Assembly: GCF_949628265.1 (NCBI RefSeq)
Contig: NC_088789.1
Coordinates: 23,243,883-23,307,882, forward strand
DNA length: 64,000 bases
Source: Cloeon dipterum
Taxonomy: Eukaryota > Arthropoda > Insecta > Ephemeroptera > Baetidae
Reading direction: 5' to 3'
In this document: piece after piece, positions 44,501 through 59,962 of the stretch
How the letters are laid out: each line of letters starts with the position of its first letter
Position numbering within the stretch: the first letter of the stretch is position 1
The notes under the pieces: model-generated
Seen by the model: only the letters and a program-made list of their open reading frames with translations
Databases searched by the model: none
Told to the model about the DNA's origin: nothing
Program-made: the position numbers and the translations under genes

Positions 44501-47500
44501 TCCCTTAAAGATTTTAATGGCCCACTGACTTCAACTTTTGTCGGCACTTTGAAAAATTGAAAACGCTTGTTGGCATTTAACTGTCGGTAATTGTTATATT
44601 ATAATTATTAATTAATTAATTAATTATTATTATAGTTTTTTGATTCAAAACACCTATGTATGATTTATAGTTTTTACTCAACAATCTGTCCCTGTCCCAA
44701 CAGTTCGTTTCACTTTGCCCAATTTTTAAATTTTCACTCACTGACCGTGGAAGCAAATAGAAAAATTCCACCTAAAATGGAAAAAAGTTTCCTTCTTTTA
44801 TTTTAAAATTGTTCTAAGATTAATGTTAGAAATAACTTATTCAGATGATAGCATTATTTTATGCTTCCATGGAATTTGACGCCCAGAAAAAATTCCCAGC
44901 CTTAATTGAGGTTGATGAAAAATGATGAATAAAATTCCAATTGAATCCAAAAAGGAATTTATCAAGTATAGACTAGACTGGTAGAGTAATTTTTTTATTA
45001 ATTTTAAAAATAATCTGGAGAGTCTATTTTAGTTCAGAAAAGGCACAACTGAAAACGTGAAAAAATGTGTTTCTGAAATTTTTTGCCGATTAAGAATTTT
45101 GAATTACAATTTTTAGAAATTACTAGCAGGCTAAGCATCAAATAAAAATGCCATATGATTTAAAAAAATCTTTTGAATGAAGAATGATCATTCGCTCCAC
45201 TGATTCCAGGAAAACACGATAATCGGTTACCATGCGCATTATAAATATGAGCAATTTATTATAATTCACACCATATATATTAATTACTGATCAATGACCT
45301 GTCAAGGAGCAGAGCAGAGCAAAAACCACAACGAGTGTACAACACGCATATAGACAATTACATTAAGCCGTCCATTGCCTGGGTCAACAGCGGAACAAGT
45401 CGCATGACGCAATCGCAGTATGGTGCAGCAGTGAAAGTGAGAAGTTAACGCAGCTTTAATTTAGCAGGCCATTGTTTAGCTAGCTAGGTAGCAACCTAGT
45501 GCCGGGCACTTATTATTATATTATTTAACAACATAGAAAGCAGCTGATTGTGAGCGAGAGGAGAAAGCCGCCGCGGCCGCCGCGACGAGGAATTATCGCG
45601 ACTAAGCCCATGCCATAGTGCATGACAGAGGCGCGTGCGAATTTGCTGCACGAGGGAAATGGAATGGCTGGCTGCAAGCGGCTCTTTCGTTCCTCTCGCG
45701 GCCGGAGCAGTTTGCCTTCAGTACTCCTCTCGCGAGCAAGTCCGCCTCGTCTGGGCCCTCCACGGTCAGACACACACTTGAACGGGTTCGCCGACTGCTG
45801 TCAAAGGGTGCACAGTGCGTGTTCAGTGCGTTTGCGGAAAAAGTGAGATTTTTGCGGAGCAGCAGTGAATGGTGGCTGCGTTTAATTTTGAGCTTTTATT
45901 TGTGTTTCTCGGCTGACTGCGACTTATTATTTTGAAAATTTTAAATAACCAAATTTTATTGGATTTTTTTTAAATGATTTCGATACCATTAATTAATACC
46001 ATTTTATTTATAGTGTTCTAATACTTACAATACGCTCTCTTTTTGATTCATCAATTTAATTTTTTCCTTTTTTCTTAATATTTTAAGTGACTGAACGCGG
46101 ATAAGAATGTATTTAAATGTTTTTAATTATGTTGCGTGGTAAAGGGATGATTTGTAAAATTGATTAAATGAAACTAAATTTCCAATTCTATAATTCTCAA
46201 GGAAATTCAGGGAGTAACAAATAGAACGGAATTAAAATTGTTAGGATGTTAAATAGGAAAAAAATCCCTAAAAAAAATCAGTTTACAATTTTTGTTTGAT
46301 CAATTTGGAAACAAATTTAAAAATGGAGCAGAGGGGCTGCGATGAATGCAGCAGTCTTATTTTCTCTGCAAAATTTGTTAAATTAATTAATTAAAATGAA
46401 AATTTCTAGTACGTTTCATTTAAATATTCATTTTTTTTCATTTTTCGCTACAAAATTATACATAAAATATTTCAAACTCTGGCCTCTTTCCCCCTCATCG
46501 TAAATTATATTTATTTGGTAATAGATTTTTCCACACACTGAAACGCTAATCAGCAAAAAGGTCACGGGTACAAGCACGTTGGAAAACAGTGCCTTTTGAT
46601 AAAAAAAAAGAATTACGACTTATCCCAACCACGCAATATCAGCGGCCCTGAAACGGGGGCAAATCATTTGTACAAACAAGTCGCTTTACAGCCGAGTGGA
46701 AATCCCCAGAGAAGAGAAATACAAATATCAGCGCCTATGTACATATTTTTTTTTGCTAAATGTGTTACAAAATAAATAATATTAATGCAGGAAAGTGACT
46801 GCGGCGGCAGTGTCTCAACGCATGCAGTAGCAGGAAGTGAAACTTCGCACGCATACACCGACAAAATACATTATTCAAAACGCTGCTTGTGAAAGAGAAC
46901 CATGGGCAGCTACATTTACGCAGTGCGTGATTTCGGAACCGAAGGCGACATGGGTCTATTCGTCACCCTGTTCGTCGCGTGCTTCATCGAGGTGATGCTG
47001 ATCAAAGCGATCACAGAAATCGCGTCGGCGAGCATTGCCTCCTCTGCAACGCAGGTACACCACACTTCCTTGTTTATTTACCACGATAAAAATAACTTCC
47101 TCCAGTTTGGATTAAAAACTGGATCGCTCTACAGGACGTGATAATATATTTATGATTATTTTTTTTTAAATTTCCGCAAGATTTATTTTGGTTTGATTTT
47201 TGTCTGAGAAGTGACGAATAAAGGGACTCATTTTTATTGGTGCTGTGAAATATTGACATGTCATTTTCAACTTTCTAAAGAGATAAAATGCAATAAAAGG
47301 TGAATGGCGTAGCAGAGCATAAACTATATTGATAAATTAAGTATGTTTGCTGCTGCTGCTGCACAGGATATCCAGGGAAAATGACGTTCAGTATCGGAGA
47401 TTGTTGAAAGTGATTCAACCGTTGAAATAAATTGCGTCGCAATATAAACTGATCAAAGGAATAAAGCAAATTTTATCTTAAAGGGTTATACTCGTTAAAA

Positions 47501-50500
47501 AAATTCAATCAAAACAGCTCTAAGAATTTTGTACGTAATTTAAATTTAAAAACAAATTGCTAATAGTCATTCTATTATTTTTTACAACATAGAGCAGAGG
47601 ATTTGAAATTTGTAAAATGAAGCGCTGGCCTTGATCTGAGGGTTTAACGTATAATTTACGTTCTGAAAATAAAATATAAATAAAATATCAGTCAACTTGA
47701 AAAGATTTGTTCTCCTCTGAGCCTCTGACCTACACTTTTTCAGGAAATGGATTTAAAAAATGTTTGAAATATCTGTCGTTATAAAAAAACAGACCATTTC
47801 TGGGTTTTTCCAGAAATAACTGGCTGTGGAAAAACCAGAGTCAATTGAGTGAACCTGTTTAGCCGCTTTCACATTTTGAGGAAACACGCAGCCTTAAAGA
47901 ACTGGATTGTTAATTTTAAAGTTTTCCCAAGGCAATTTTGAAAGAATGATTTCTTTATTAATCACAAAAAGTGTACAAGAGACAAAATAAATTATTCAAG
48001 GCAAGGGTTAAAGAACACAGAGCTGGGATAAAAACATTTTTCATTCGAGAAAATTTCAAAACTTTTGATTCCCACACAGCATTTCAATGGTTTTGTTGCA
48101 CATTGTCAGTTACTTCACTTGTTATCTGTCTTAGCCTAGAAAAATTACAAATCAGCTTTATTTTAACAAAGGAAGTTTTACTAGGTCTTATCATAATATT
48201 ATGTTAACAATATTCTGCTTGTTTTTTTTTAATTTTTGCAACTCAACTACTGTGTACAAAACCTTGCGGATGAGATTTTTATGCTTCATCATCAGACGCT
48301 ATACACACATTCAATTTAAAAGGAATCTCTGCGTAATTTAAATCGGGGAAATGTTCCCCAGGGTTTGGCAAATGGCGGACAGTTGACAAAAAGACTATCC
48401 AGTAACGTGTTTTTCTAGTTATTCTCCTATTTTTAAAGAAATAAACAATGAAACGTTCATGACTAATATTTGATAAATATTTTCCATACATTTAAATGAA
48501 TTAAAAAAGCTCCGTTGCCTAAATTAAAAATAAATATCCATCATTAAGTTTTAAGAATAGCAAATATTTTGTACAATGATGCGTATTATGCTAAGAGCAC
48601 GAACAAAAAATGCAGAAATTCCCATCTTTCAGAAAGCGACATTTTCATGCTATTATGGTTTTCTGGAAAAAACCAGTTGTCGAAAAAAAGATCAGACGGT
48701 CACCTACTTCAAAATATGTTTTTACATATCTGGTGCAAAATCATCAGATTGCTTTGACTGTAATTTTAATTTGCATTATATTATTTTTATTTATGACCCT
48801 TAAATTGTGATTTCACTCAATTAAAAAAAATGCCGTCTATTTAAACAATTTAATTTTCTTCAATTCTTAATCATCCGATCATTTGATATTTTAAAATTTT
48901 AACTGAACCAGTTTGATTGTTCATCTAAAAACAAATTGATTTTGCTCTCGGGAAAATGAATCTAATTATATTTTGTCTTGTGTTTCAGTAAAAGCCGGCG
49001 CCGGGTGCGTCCGGAAAGGCGACAGCACGGATCGCCGAAACGAAAGCCGGCAGAGACGTGTCCATGCACCGGCGGCGAGGAAGCGGGTGCCCTCGAACGG
49101 AGGTCGTCGCGCGCTCACGCCAGCCTGCGATGCTCCCTGTGCGGCGGGGTGGTGTGTCGCGCCTGCAGCAGGGTGGTGCGACCTTCGGCCCGCATCCGAC
49201 TCTGCGACACTTGCTATCAGCACAGGTGCGCGCATACGCTGCGTTTTCCTTTTTTATTGTTATTTGAAAAAGAAAGTGTGTCTGCTGCGCTTGCACGCGA
49301 CCTTGGCCAATTGCGCAACATTTTATCGCGCAGCTGTTTGCACGATGACGTGCCAGAATTTCCGGGTTTTTGGCTCGCTCAATCAACCAATTAGGAGAAA
49401 ATTTATTTCCTAATTTTCGGAATTGTAACAGTTTATTGGAAATTTGATTATGTTAATGCAAATCATAGCATTGACCTCTAAATGAAAAAAAAAATAAAAA
49501 TGGTTTTCTCAGAGGTGAAAAAGGTATTTTTTACTTTGGAGTGAATTCTATGTTCAATTTATGGAAATATTCATCCCATGAGTTGTTATAATTTTTGCAA
49601 CCTTTCGAAGATGTATTAGAAGGTCAAAAATCTTTTATAAAAAGGGTCAAAATTATTTCATGCCGAAAATATCAAAAGCTTTGAGAAGAAATCAAGATAT
49701 TTGGTTTTTGTCCAGTTTGGTGACTCTTTTGGTACAAATTTGTGTGTGTTGGAATTTTCATAGTTTGATCCCCTTCAAATTAATGAAAAATTATCCAAAA
49801 TTAAAAATACTAACTCTCATGAGAATTTGTTACGGATAAAAACAATGAAATCATTTCCTGGATTTTTATTCAAGGCAAAATGAAGAATATTAAGGTCCAA
49901 AACATTCAATGAAACCGACTCTTTTGGTCTAGATTACCGATATAAATTCCCTTGACTTCCTTACACGAATTAAAATTTAGTATATTCACATTAACCTTAA
50001 CTCTCGTCGGATTCCAGAGAGCTGACTCATCCCGGTGGAGAGTGGTTCTACCAGCAGCTGCAAACTAAATTTCATGATGTGATACCTTCCTCCTCCAGTG
50101 AAAGCTGTAAGCAATTAGTCATGTAATAGATATTCCCAATTTTGTAATAATCGCGTGCGCAGTAAACGAGGCGAAAATTGCCGCCAGCATCGATGCTAGT
50201 CTTGAAGTTAGGGAATTTGTAGAGCGGCTCACGGAAAATATTGTCGGAGGATCCATTGATGACGTCACTGTCGAACCACTCTCCAGCCAAATCGAATGTA
50301 AATGACCTGATTTAAATTTTTTAAATTTTATTACAATAAATTTTTATTCTAGACGAACAATTGTGTTCAGAATTCCATCCACAAGTGAAGGATGTTCTCA
50401 CACGTTTGTCCCAGGCGTTACAAATCGCAATCACAGGTAATTTTTAAATAGTTTAACTTTTCCAAACAGCCTCTAAAAATTTAATTTCCAGACTTATCTA

Positions 50501-53500
50501 CAGTAAAATTGGCCATTGGTGAATCTCCAAGCGAAATTCACGTTCAGCTGAAGAAATTAGTATCTGACATGAGGGCTAAAGCGCTTGAGCTGCCTCTCCT
50601 GGAAATGGACACGTTCCTCGAACAGGTAAACACTAATTATTTTGGGCTGCAGCGAGATATCAGAATAAGGTTAATTCAAGGGCGTGATCGCGAGCAAATA
50701 GACAACTTTTATTGCTCTTGAGTCATTATTTGCCAAACAAAAAAGGCGGAGCGAAATTGTGTTCGTATCAGCAGCAGTCGTGAGCTGTATTCAAACACAA
50801 CTAGTGTTTTGTCTCCGCAGGCTCTTGAGGCGTGTGTCACGCAATTGTTCTTTTTTTAAGCAGCGTTAGGGTTTAGTGTTGCTGAATTTAAATTGTTTTT
50901 AAAACATCAGGAAGGGGCCAGCCCTCTGAAGAAAAAGTCGCCGATTGACTTCAACAAAAGGAGTTACGAAGAGCTCTTGAGCACTGCTATAATTAATAAG
51001 GTAAGATCCAATTAATTAGTAAGTTTATTTACTGAAGAATAATAATTTGTAAATGGCTACTCAGATCTGAATGAATTTGCTCAGAATTAAACAATTCTTC
51101 TCATTTAACCTGTGTGCGAATTTCTTTATTTTTTGTTTTTAAATTAAATTTATTGGTGTGAAAGCATACCCTAGGAGGCTATTACAAGGTACTAAAGAAG
51201 GATTTTCTTCTATCAGTAGAGTGCTATTAGAATAATTTTTCTGACCTAATTTTAATGCATTTTTTAATTTCAAAAACAGGTCGTAGAAAACTCACAGTGT
51301 GCATTGATGGAGGAGCATCTGAAAACCCCTTCATGCAACAACTGCGGCAAGAATAAAAACTTTGTCAGTGAGTAGATAAAAATAATACCTTTTACCCAGA
51401 GAAAAGTGTGCGATTATTGAATTAAAGGCACTGGAGGTATGTGCTCACGGCATCTAACTCGATTTAAACAGCTCAAGCGCCTTTAATGCTATTAAATTGA
51501 AGCCTGCAGCGTTCGCCAAACGCGAGCGGCACTGCGCCAAATCCATTCGATCAGATGGAAACATTTTTCTTATACGTCCCGGTCACCATCATTGTTACAA
51601 TTTTCGTCCTTATCATTACAGCATGCATTAAAATCGGCGTTAACAATGAAGCAAAAATCACATCCGAACGGCAAGCGGCCACCCAACCGAAGAACACAGC
51701 CGATTCAGAGGTAGGAAAATTGTTTCTGCAATTTTTCATTTGCTTAAACATTAAATTCAGGAGGACGACAGCGACGCTTGGAGCTCCACCGACGAGGATT
51801 CGGCTGCCAGTGAGAGCACCGAGGCCAGTCCGAAGAAAAGGTGCACCCACAAGCACAGCAGTGACTTTGCACAGTTTTTGGAAGGACTCAAACACAGCAA
51901 TAGGGTCCCTTTTCCTGAACTAGGGGCTGATATTGTCGAAGGTAGCTAATTTTCTGTATTTATTGTTCTTGTAAATTTTTTAAGACTCTATATTTATTAA
52001 AAACCAAAATTTCTGTCACTTTTTTACATCAAAATTAAAAAATATTTGAATCTTATAATGCAATTTAAGATTAAAATAAATGAGGTTAAATTTGTTCACT
52101 TTTTTCTCTAGAAATTACAAATATCGTCATATCTCTCTTGTCAATTTTATGCACTATTTTTATCCAGACGTAATTGCCATTATCTAAAATGGCCAAGAAA
52201 TTTATCTCTTTCCCTTATTTATATATTTAATCTAATATTTAACATATAAAACAATAAATTTAATGGTTCTTATATGCTCTGTGTGCTCTAAAAGGAGAGC
52301 AAATATTTATTGTGATATCTATATACAGGCACAGTTCAAGAGACGTTACTTGACGAAACAGCGCGCACGACTTTGTACCTTGTCAACAGCGACTCTCGCA
52401 AATCCTCCCTTTCGTCTGCTTCGTGGGAGGAAAACTGGCTTTTCCAGAAAAAGAGATTGAATTTCCGCTCCACTAACAGGGTAAATATTTTCCAGCCATA
52501 CCTTAATTTAAATTTTTAAATATTTTCCACCAACAGAATGGGGGCATGGGCCGGGTTCCGATGCTAGTGCCGAATCCAAAATTTGAGCACAGGCACATCC
52601 GGGCCAAAATCGGCGACACAGACGCCGACCAGCTTTCCTCGGACCTTTCCGATTACGAGAGCTACATGAGCAGGTGAATTTTTTTTCATTGTCCTATTCC
52701 CCCTTTGAAAATAAACAAAAATTCTAACAAATTCAAAGGGATGAGGAATCGACGAGTCTCGACAATGAGCCTGCCTCTCTCGAGTCAACAGGCAGACAGG
52801 AAGCGGACTCGAAACTGCCACCTGACTTGATCGAAGCGACTAACCAGGAAATGCAGGGAGCCGTTGTAGGGGCCACCCTTATTCTGGCTCCGCCCTCCGT
52901 CAACGGCGCCGAGAGCAACGAGTTCGACCAGCAGGAAGGGGAATATTTGGAAGACTTTGCTTCCGTTGGCCACAGGAGTTTCAACAACAGTTTGCATGGA
53001 GACTCCAACGACAGCAGGTACAATTATTAATGAAAAGTAGAATTGAACGGTTTTTTATTAGTACTTTTGGATTATTCAGCATGCCCGGTTCACCTACGAG
53101 CGAGTCAATTTCCAAGGCGAAAAGCGTGCCTGATATTCTGGAGTCGACAAAAAGTGCTATTTCATCGACAAAAGGTGCCAAAGAAGAGCTTGATGACCGA
53201 TTGTGCAAGCCACCCATGCCAGGTATAATTTAAATAAATACTTAATTTTCAAGCATTTTAAGCCAGTCATGATAAAATTAAATTAACTATTATCCTCGTA
53301 ATCGAACGAAATTCCCTAAAAATAAAAGATAACTTATTAACTTTTGATCTTCCACTGGAATCTCATTTTGATTGATTCCTGTATTCTATTCTTTAATCTC
53401 AATTCAATCTCAAATAAATTGTTTTCAGCAAGAGTTAAAATAATTGTCCCTACTTCTGTAATGAACATTTATTTCGTATTTTAGAACTGTCAATAGTTGA

Positions 53501-56500
53501 ATAAAATTTTAGTCAATCAGATATAGAATTGAAATGTAGTTGACTGCTAGAGAGACTGACTAAATTATTTCACGCTTCGCACTCTCTGCGTGCACACATT
53601 CATGAACTATCTGAGCGAATACTTGGGATATAACAAGAATAAAATTTATAATACGAATTTTCGCTTCCTCAGGTTTCTAGGTTTTTTTTAATAACTGTCC
53701 CAATTCTTCAACCATTAACCCCTCAAAAACAATAGCAATTCGTCCACGCAACCGTCTAAATTTTTACTGAAATTTTTCCAACGAAAAAAATCAATAAAAC
53801 AGAAAGGAAAACTCGTGAAACGTTAATGCGCTTCAAAAATGAGTCTAAAAAGCCTAAAACCGCGTCAAAATTCTGCCAAATTCTATCAGACCTGTATTCT
53901 TGTGAGAAAAATATTTAAATATTTTTCTCATAATTCTTTTATTGAAAATCCTTCGGACCCTCTCAGTAATATTTAAACTGCAAAACGAAATCCATTTTAA
54001 ATTCTTATAAATCCTCCTTGCATTTATTTTTATTTTGCTATTATAGCTCCAATCTTTTGTTTTGACAGGTACAATCGCTGAACGCGAGCATCTGAAATGG
54101 CAGCACGCGCGCCCAATTGCAAATAACCCTTATTCCGAGGAGAATATCGCCAAGAGATTGCACGACAGAAAAAAAGTATCATCTGCATTCAATATGCCGA
54201 TCACGACCAACCACTCAAACATCCCGGTCGAGTGAGTATATTGAAATACGCTGATGCATCACGAGAGTACTATAAATGCATGCACTTAATTAATCTGAGA
54301 CGCGGATTTCTATTATCTTGAGTGCGCGCACTGAGATAATAAATTCAGAAGTGTTCATTACGCACATAGTGAATTTTCCATGAGCTGTCACAATCGGCGG
54401 TGATTTTTTTTCAGGCCACCACCACCAATCTCCACTTCAGAGCCAGAAGAGAATTTGAGAATCGTGTGCACGGGACAAAACGTAAAGGACATCAAAAAGT
54501 AAGTGAAAATTGGAATGAATCGTTAAATTTAATCTTCTAATTTCATTCGAAATGTATTACAAGAAATTCTTGAGATTAAAAATCAATTTTATGGTACTTG
54601 AGATTATGTTTAAAATAGTGATTATTAAATTTTATGAAGATGAATTCGAACCATTAAAAATCTTATATAATGTTAGAGTTTATATCTATATTACAAAGTT
54701 ACACGTTTGGATTGTTTTTATCGTGGTTTAAATATATTAATTATTTTATTGCCCAATAATTTTTAATCGACTAAAAAAAGGGGAATTTATAAATTCATTT
54801 CTTCGCACAAACTAAATATTAAAAGAGACTTCAATTTTTCATGAACCTTTTTTTGCACAATTGGTATAATATTTGATTTCCCTTGCTTTAAAAATATTTG
54901 AATAGAATCGATTTCAGTAAATCTCAAATATCACTATCTGTTATAGCTTTTAGATTTTAAGTGGATAATTTTGAACAGATTAGCTTTACGCTGATTATAT
55001 TTCAGATACACTCGAGATTACTACATAAATCTGCAAGAGAATATCCACTCAGCGCCCGCGGAAATGGAGCCGAGCACCGTAAGTGAAATATAGGCAATAC
55101 TCGTAGTTATTTTCGTTTGCTTGCCACCTTATTGCATGGGTAGTTTGCTAGTCACCAAAGTACACTGTGTATTGCAGACTGTTGATGATGAAACTAAGGG
55201 GCTAGGGTTGCGGCTGCAGGTTAAGCCTGGTGAAGAAGGGTGCATGACTGAGTTGTATTTTGAGTCTCTGCCAAGCCTGCGCCGGGCGGCCAGCGTGCGA
55301 GCTAGAAAGATTGATAGGATCCACCACCAAACTGGAAGCTTGAGGGAGAAGCAACGCATTAACCTTGCAAACTATTACTAGTTTTGTTGATTGTACACTT
55401 GGGCACTTCTTGTAATTAATAAATAACTAGTATGTTTAGCTTTCACGTCCGTCCTTTTCCTTTCTGTACGTTTTTTACACTCGGTCGAATTGTCCTGGGG
55501 GGTTTGCAGGACGAGAACCTGAGCAGCACCGCCGCCACTAACAGTGAGCCGGTGTCGCTCAACGGCAGCACCGACGACCTCCTCAGCGGAATCGAGAGCA
55601 TGCCCATGCCGTCCGTCAAGGAGTTGAAAAAGCACTTTGACGTCGCCGCCCCGCAAATCACGCAGGTGAGAAATTCAAATTTTCAGACTTTACTCTCGTC
55701 TTATTTAATTGATACTGGTTTTTTACAAGGTGAAAACGATATTTTTATGTTTTAACAAGTGAATAATACAAGATATTGATTATGCCTAAACTTAAGGAAT
55801 GAAATACCATGATTTAAAGTATCTTGTCTAAAGTATTTACTTTCTACTTTGAATAAAATTTGAAATTTTATGAAACTATTTGATTAACTTGTAATTCAAA
55901 ATTAAATTTGTACTCTCAACCAACTATTCAATTAATCTGGTCATGAAATTTAGAGGTGAATTAAAAAAAAATTAACTGGCAAGACCAGCATTGTAATGAA
56001 TCAGACAAATCTGCATTGACTTTAAAGGCTGGGGAAAGATAGAATTGCTAAAAAATATTTTGGATTTTGCTTGCTTCTAGCTTAAAACATATTAAATTTT
56101 AAAAATCTAGTTTTCCCAATATTTTCATAATTTAAGTATATTTTGCTGAATAAAAAACTTGAATTTAAAAAAAAATCAATTTTATTGTATTTGTCTTACT
56201 CTCTATTGTTTAATATTCGCCTTTTTGGAAGGTCAAAATAGGGAAAAATCGATAAAATTCAACAACATAATAATTGTGGTGATATTTTCCGCTTTGAATA
56301 TTTTTTTTATCCTTTTTTGTATTTTCGAAAAGCTTCATTTTACCATTCAAGTATATAAGACATTTTAAATTTGTTTAAATTACATAGAGAACGGATTAAA
56401 TAGTCAATGCTGGTAATGTTTTCTATATTTTTAATATTTTATTTTTTCCAAATATTTTTGTTTTGCACCAATAATAATAATTAAAACTTTAGCTAGTAAT

Positions 56501-57172
56501 TATATTGATTTAAGCAAGTTCAAGCAAATTTTTTTATTTATTGATTATAAATTTATATTATTGATTGCTACTTTATTATACCAAATTGATTTTAACCAGT
56601 TATTTTGAACTCTACATAATATTTTAATTTCCCTTTAAGAATCAATACCTGGAATTATTTTAACGCGAAATCATCTCCATTTATTGTAACTTTTGTGGAA
56701 ATTTTCCAACTGCACGATTGATCTTGTTAACATCCTGTTTAAATTAAATCTTACTTTCCAAAAAATAGCGTAGAAATAATAAATTTGCTTTTTTAACAGA
56801 GAAAATTGAGAGGAAGCGCAAAAGGATTTGACAAGGAAGTTATCATCATAGAAAATCCAGCTCCACCAGCGCCAGTAAGTTGATATTATTCATAAAAAAC
56901 CAATCTCATTAATTCAAACAGGAATACCCATGAGGCAGCACTTACGTAAAAACAATTATTCAAATCAAAACCTCAGGAAAATATTAATCATTAAAATTAT
57001 TTCGGTATTTCAGGTGCACAGTTTGACAGGTAGGAATTTGTCAAACGGAGTGCGAGCGAGTCTGCAAGCCGGCGACGTGGTGGACGCGCCCAAGCCCGCC
57101 GAGCGCCACAGAGCCAATCTGGAGTTTTGGCGGCAACAACAAACGCCGGTGCCTGCACCACGACGGAAGTGA
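38562..57172 (+). CDS. Membrane-anchored exophilin/MyRIP-like protein, long isoform
   Basis: Eighteen exons join in frame to 789 residues: 38562-38653, 48989-49225, 50018-50106, 50163-50297, 50353-50436, 50492-50625, 50911-51000, 51280-51367, 52329-52480, 52537-52673, 52739-53017, 53080-53222, 54069-54231, 54415-54498, 55006-55078, 55510-55665, 56800-56874 and 57014-57172. Residues 9-28 form a membrane segment; Cys 79/82/87/90/103/106 make a C-x2-C-x4-C-x2-C-x12-C-x2-C zinc finger; GEWFY at 117-121 follows, like the WF element after the zinc finger in Rab27 effectors of the exophilin group (Slp, melanophilin, MyRIP). Further motifs are SWEENWLFQKK, MLVPNPKFEH, SDLSDYESY, TIAEREHLKWQ, NNPYS and VHSLTGRNLS, ending VPAPRRK. 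The N-terminal Rab-binding helix is not seen. Family name is tentative; the gene model is firm. Intron 1 is about 10 kb. Confidence 0.65.
38663..40860. other. First intron, left part
   Basis: AT-rich intronic sequence; the short frames at 39165-39443 and 39668-39901 (minus) have no splice or family support. Confidence 0.45.
40861..40976 (+). CDS. Possible alternative first exons (MSSKPEKLR)
   Basis: An ATG at 40861 opens MSSKPEKLR and ends at 40889 with a GTCAGT donor in phase 2, exactly the phase needed to join the zinc-finger exon at 48989. Alternatively it joins a 25-base mini-exon at 40952-40976 (MSEISRVK) ending in phase 0, which suits the acceptors at 50911 or 51761. A GC-rich stretch with CpG at 40470-40860 could be the promoter. 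This would give a soluble isoform. Confidence 0.4.
41000..41110 (+). repeat. Dispersed repeat core, copy 6
   Basis: Contains GAGTTCCCCCAAGAAG, ATTGGATAGATCTCGACGAG and AATTTAGGAGAAAATGGA, followed by AATTTGAATT, in the order of the other copies. Confidence 0.55.
42047..42066. repeat. AC dinucleotide microsatellite
   Basis: About ten AC units within the long intron, next to a GC-rich stretch. Confidence 0.8.
42366..42505. mobile_element. Inner MITE, copy 2 (140 bp)
   Basis: Begins CGTCCTGGTCCCGG and ends CCGGGACCAGGACG, flanked by AATT at both ends; same length and sequence type as 21275-21414. Nearly perfect terminal inverted repeats, no coding capacity. Confidence 0.8.
42650..43016. mobile_element. 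Probable degraded hAT-like MITE
   Basis: Shares a GTTTGCCAATTTT/GCTTGCCAATTTT block, a GCGCAAAAA block, a TTTTCCGCATTTTT block and the terminal GAACCCTG with the element at 61981-62331. The CAGGGTT end is not found, so it is truncated or diverged. Confidence 0.4.
44605..44628. repeat. ATTA microsatellite
   Basis: Five to six TTAA/ATTA units in the long intron. Confidence 0.7.
45540..45860. promoter_or_regulatory. CpG-rich block, possible internal promoter
   Basis: GC-rich island in AT-rich intron ending near a GTGAGA donor (TGCGGAAAAAGTGAGA). Open frames on both strands here are likely composition effects. It may be a noncoding first exon and promoter of one isoform of the Rab-effector-like gene. 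Confidence 0.3.
46902..47054 (+). CDS. Alternative first exon with membrane segment (MGSYIY)
   Basis: 51 codons from an ATG in good context (ACCATGGGC) to a GTACAC donor in phase 0. It reads MGSYIYAVRDFGTEGDMG, then LFVTLFVACFIEVMLIKAI, a membrane helix, then a small Ala/Ser-rich end. Phase 0 cannot join the zinc-finger exon (that join gives TAA) but fits the acceptors at 50911 and 51761, so it would define a membrane-anchored isoform without the zinc finger. Confidence 0.5.
51555..51941 (+). CDS. Alternative first exon with membrane segment (METFFL) and exon 51761
   Basis: Exon 51555-51710 opens METFFLYVPVTIIVTIFVLI, a membrane helix, and ends in phase 0 at GTAGGA; exon 51761-51941 follows in phase 0 with an acidic SDAWSSTDEDSAASES, then FAQFLEGLKHSNRVPF, and ends in phase 1, the phase required by the acceptor at 52329. 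The long isoform reaches 52329 from 51367, also phase 1, so these two exons form a self-contained alternative start. An upstream block with GC-rich sequence at 51500-51540 could be its promoter. Confidence 0.55.
55178..55381 (+). CDS. Possible alternative last exon
   Basis: After the acceptor GTATTGCAG a phase-0 frame reads TVDDETKGLGLRLQVKPGEE, YFESLPSLRRAASVRARK and ends NLANYY with TAG. It would follow the exon ending at 55078 and terminate the protein before the C-terminal VHSLTGR part. AATAAATAA lies 35 bp downstream. Confidence 0.45.
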   Translation, partial: TVDDETKGLGLRLQVKPGEEGCMTELYFESLPSLRRAASVRARKIDRIHHQTGSLREKQRINLANYY

Positions 57173-57465
57173 ATTTCCTGACCCGGCATCGCCAAATCGA
57201 GTTAAGATTGTGTAAATTTTGTATTTAAACCCATACAAAATTGTACGCCGTTTAGCCGTTAACTGACGACACATGTGATATTTGAAATGTTGGAATATCT
57301 AAACTGATAATTATTATACGTTCCAAATGGCCAACTTAATTAATAATAAAGGCAATGTGTGCCAAACTAATTTCTTGAGTGTTTATTAAAAGCAAAACTC
57401 AGTTATATAAAATATTGCTAAATAATAAGCAGAGTCGGCGTTCCAAGGAACTTACTTTTTTGATT
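57173..57465. other. Convergent 3' ends
   Basis: The Rab-effector-like gene (plus) and adenosine kinase (minus) end tail to tail with under 300 bp between stops; AATAAA for the plus gene is near 57344. Confidence 0.6.

Positions 57466-59962
<2,497 letters not shown>

Noticed and set aside
45525-45935. Coding frames on both strands at the 45.6 kb CpG block
   Set aside because: Competing frames on both strands with Arg/Ser bias and no splice chain to known exons; kept only as a possible promoter.
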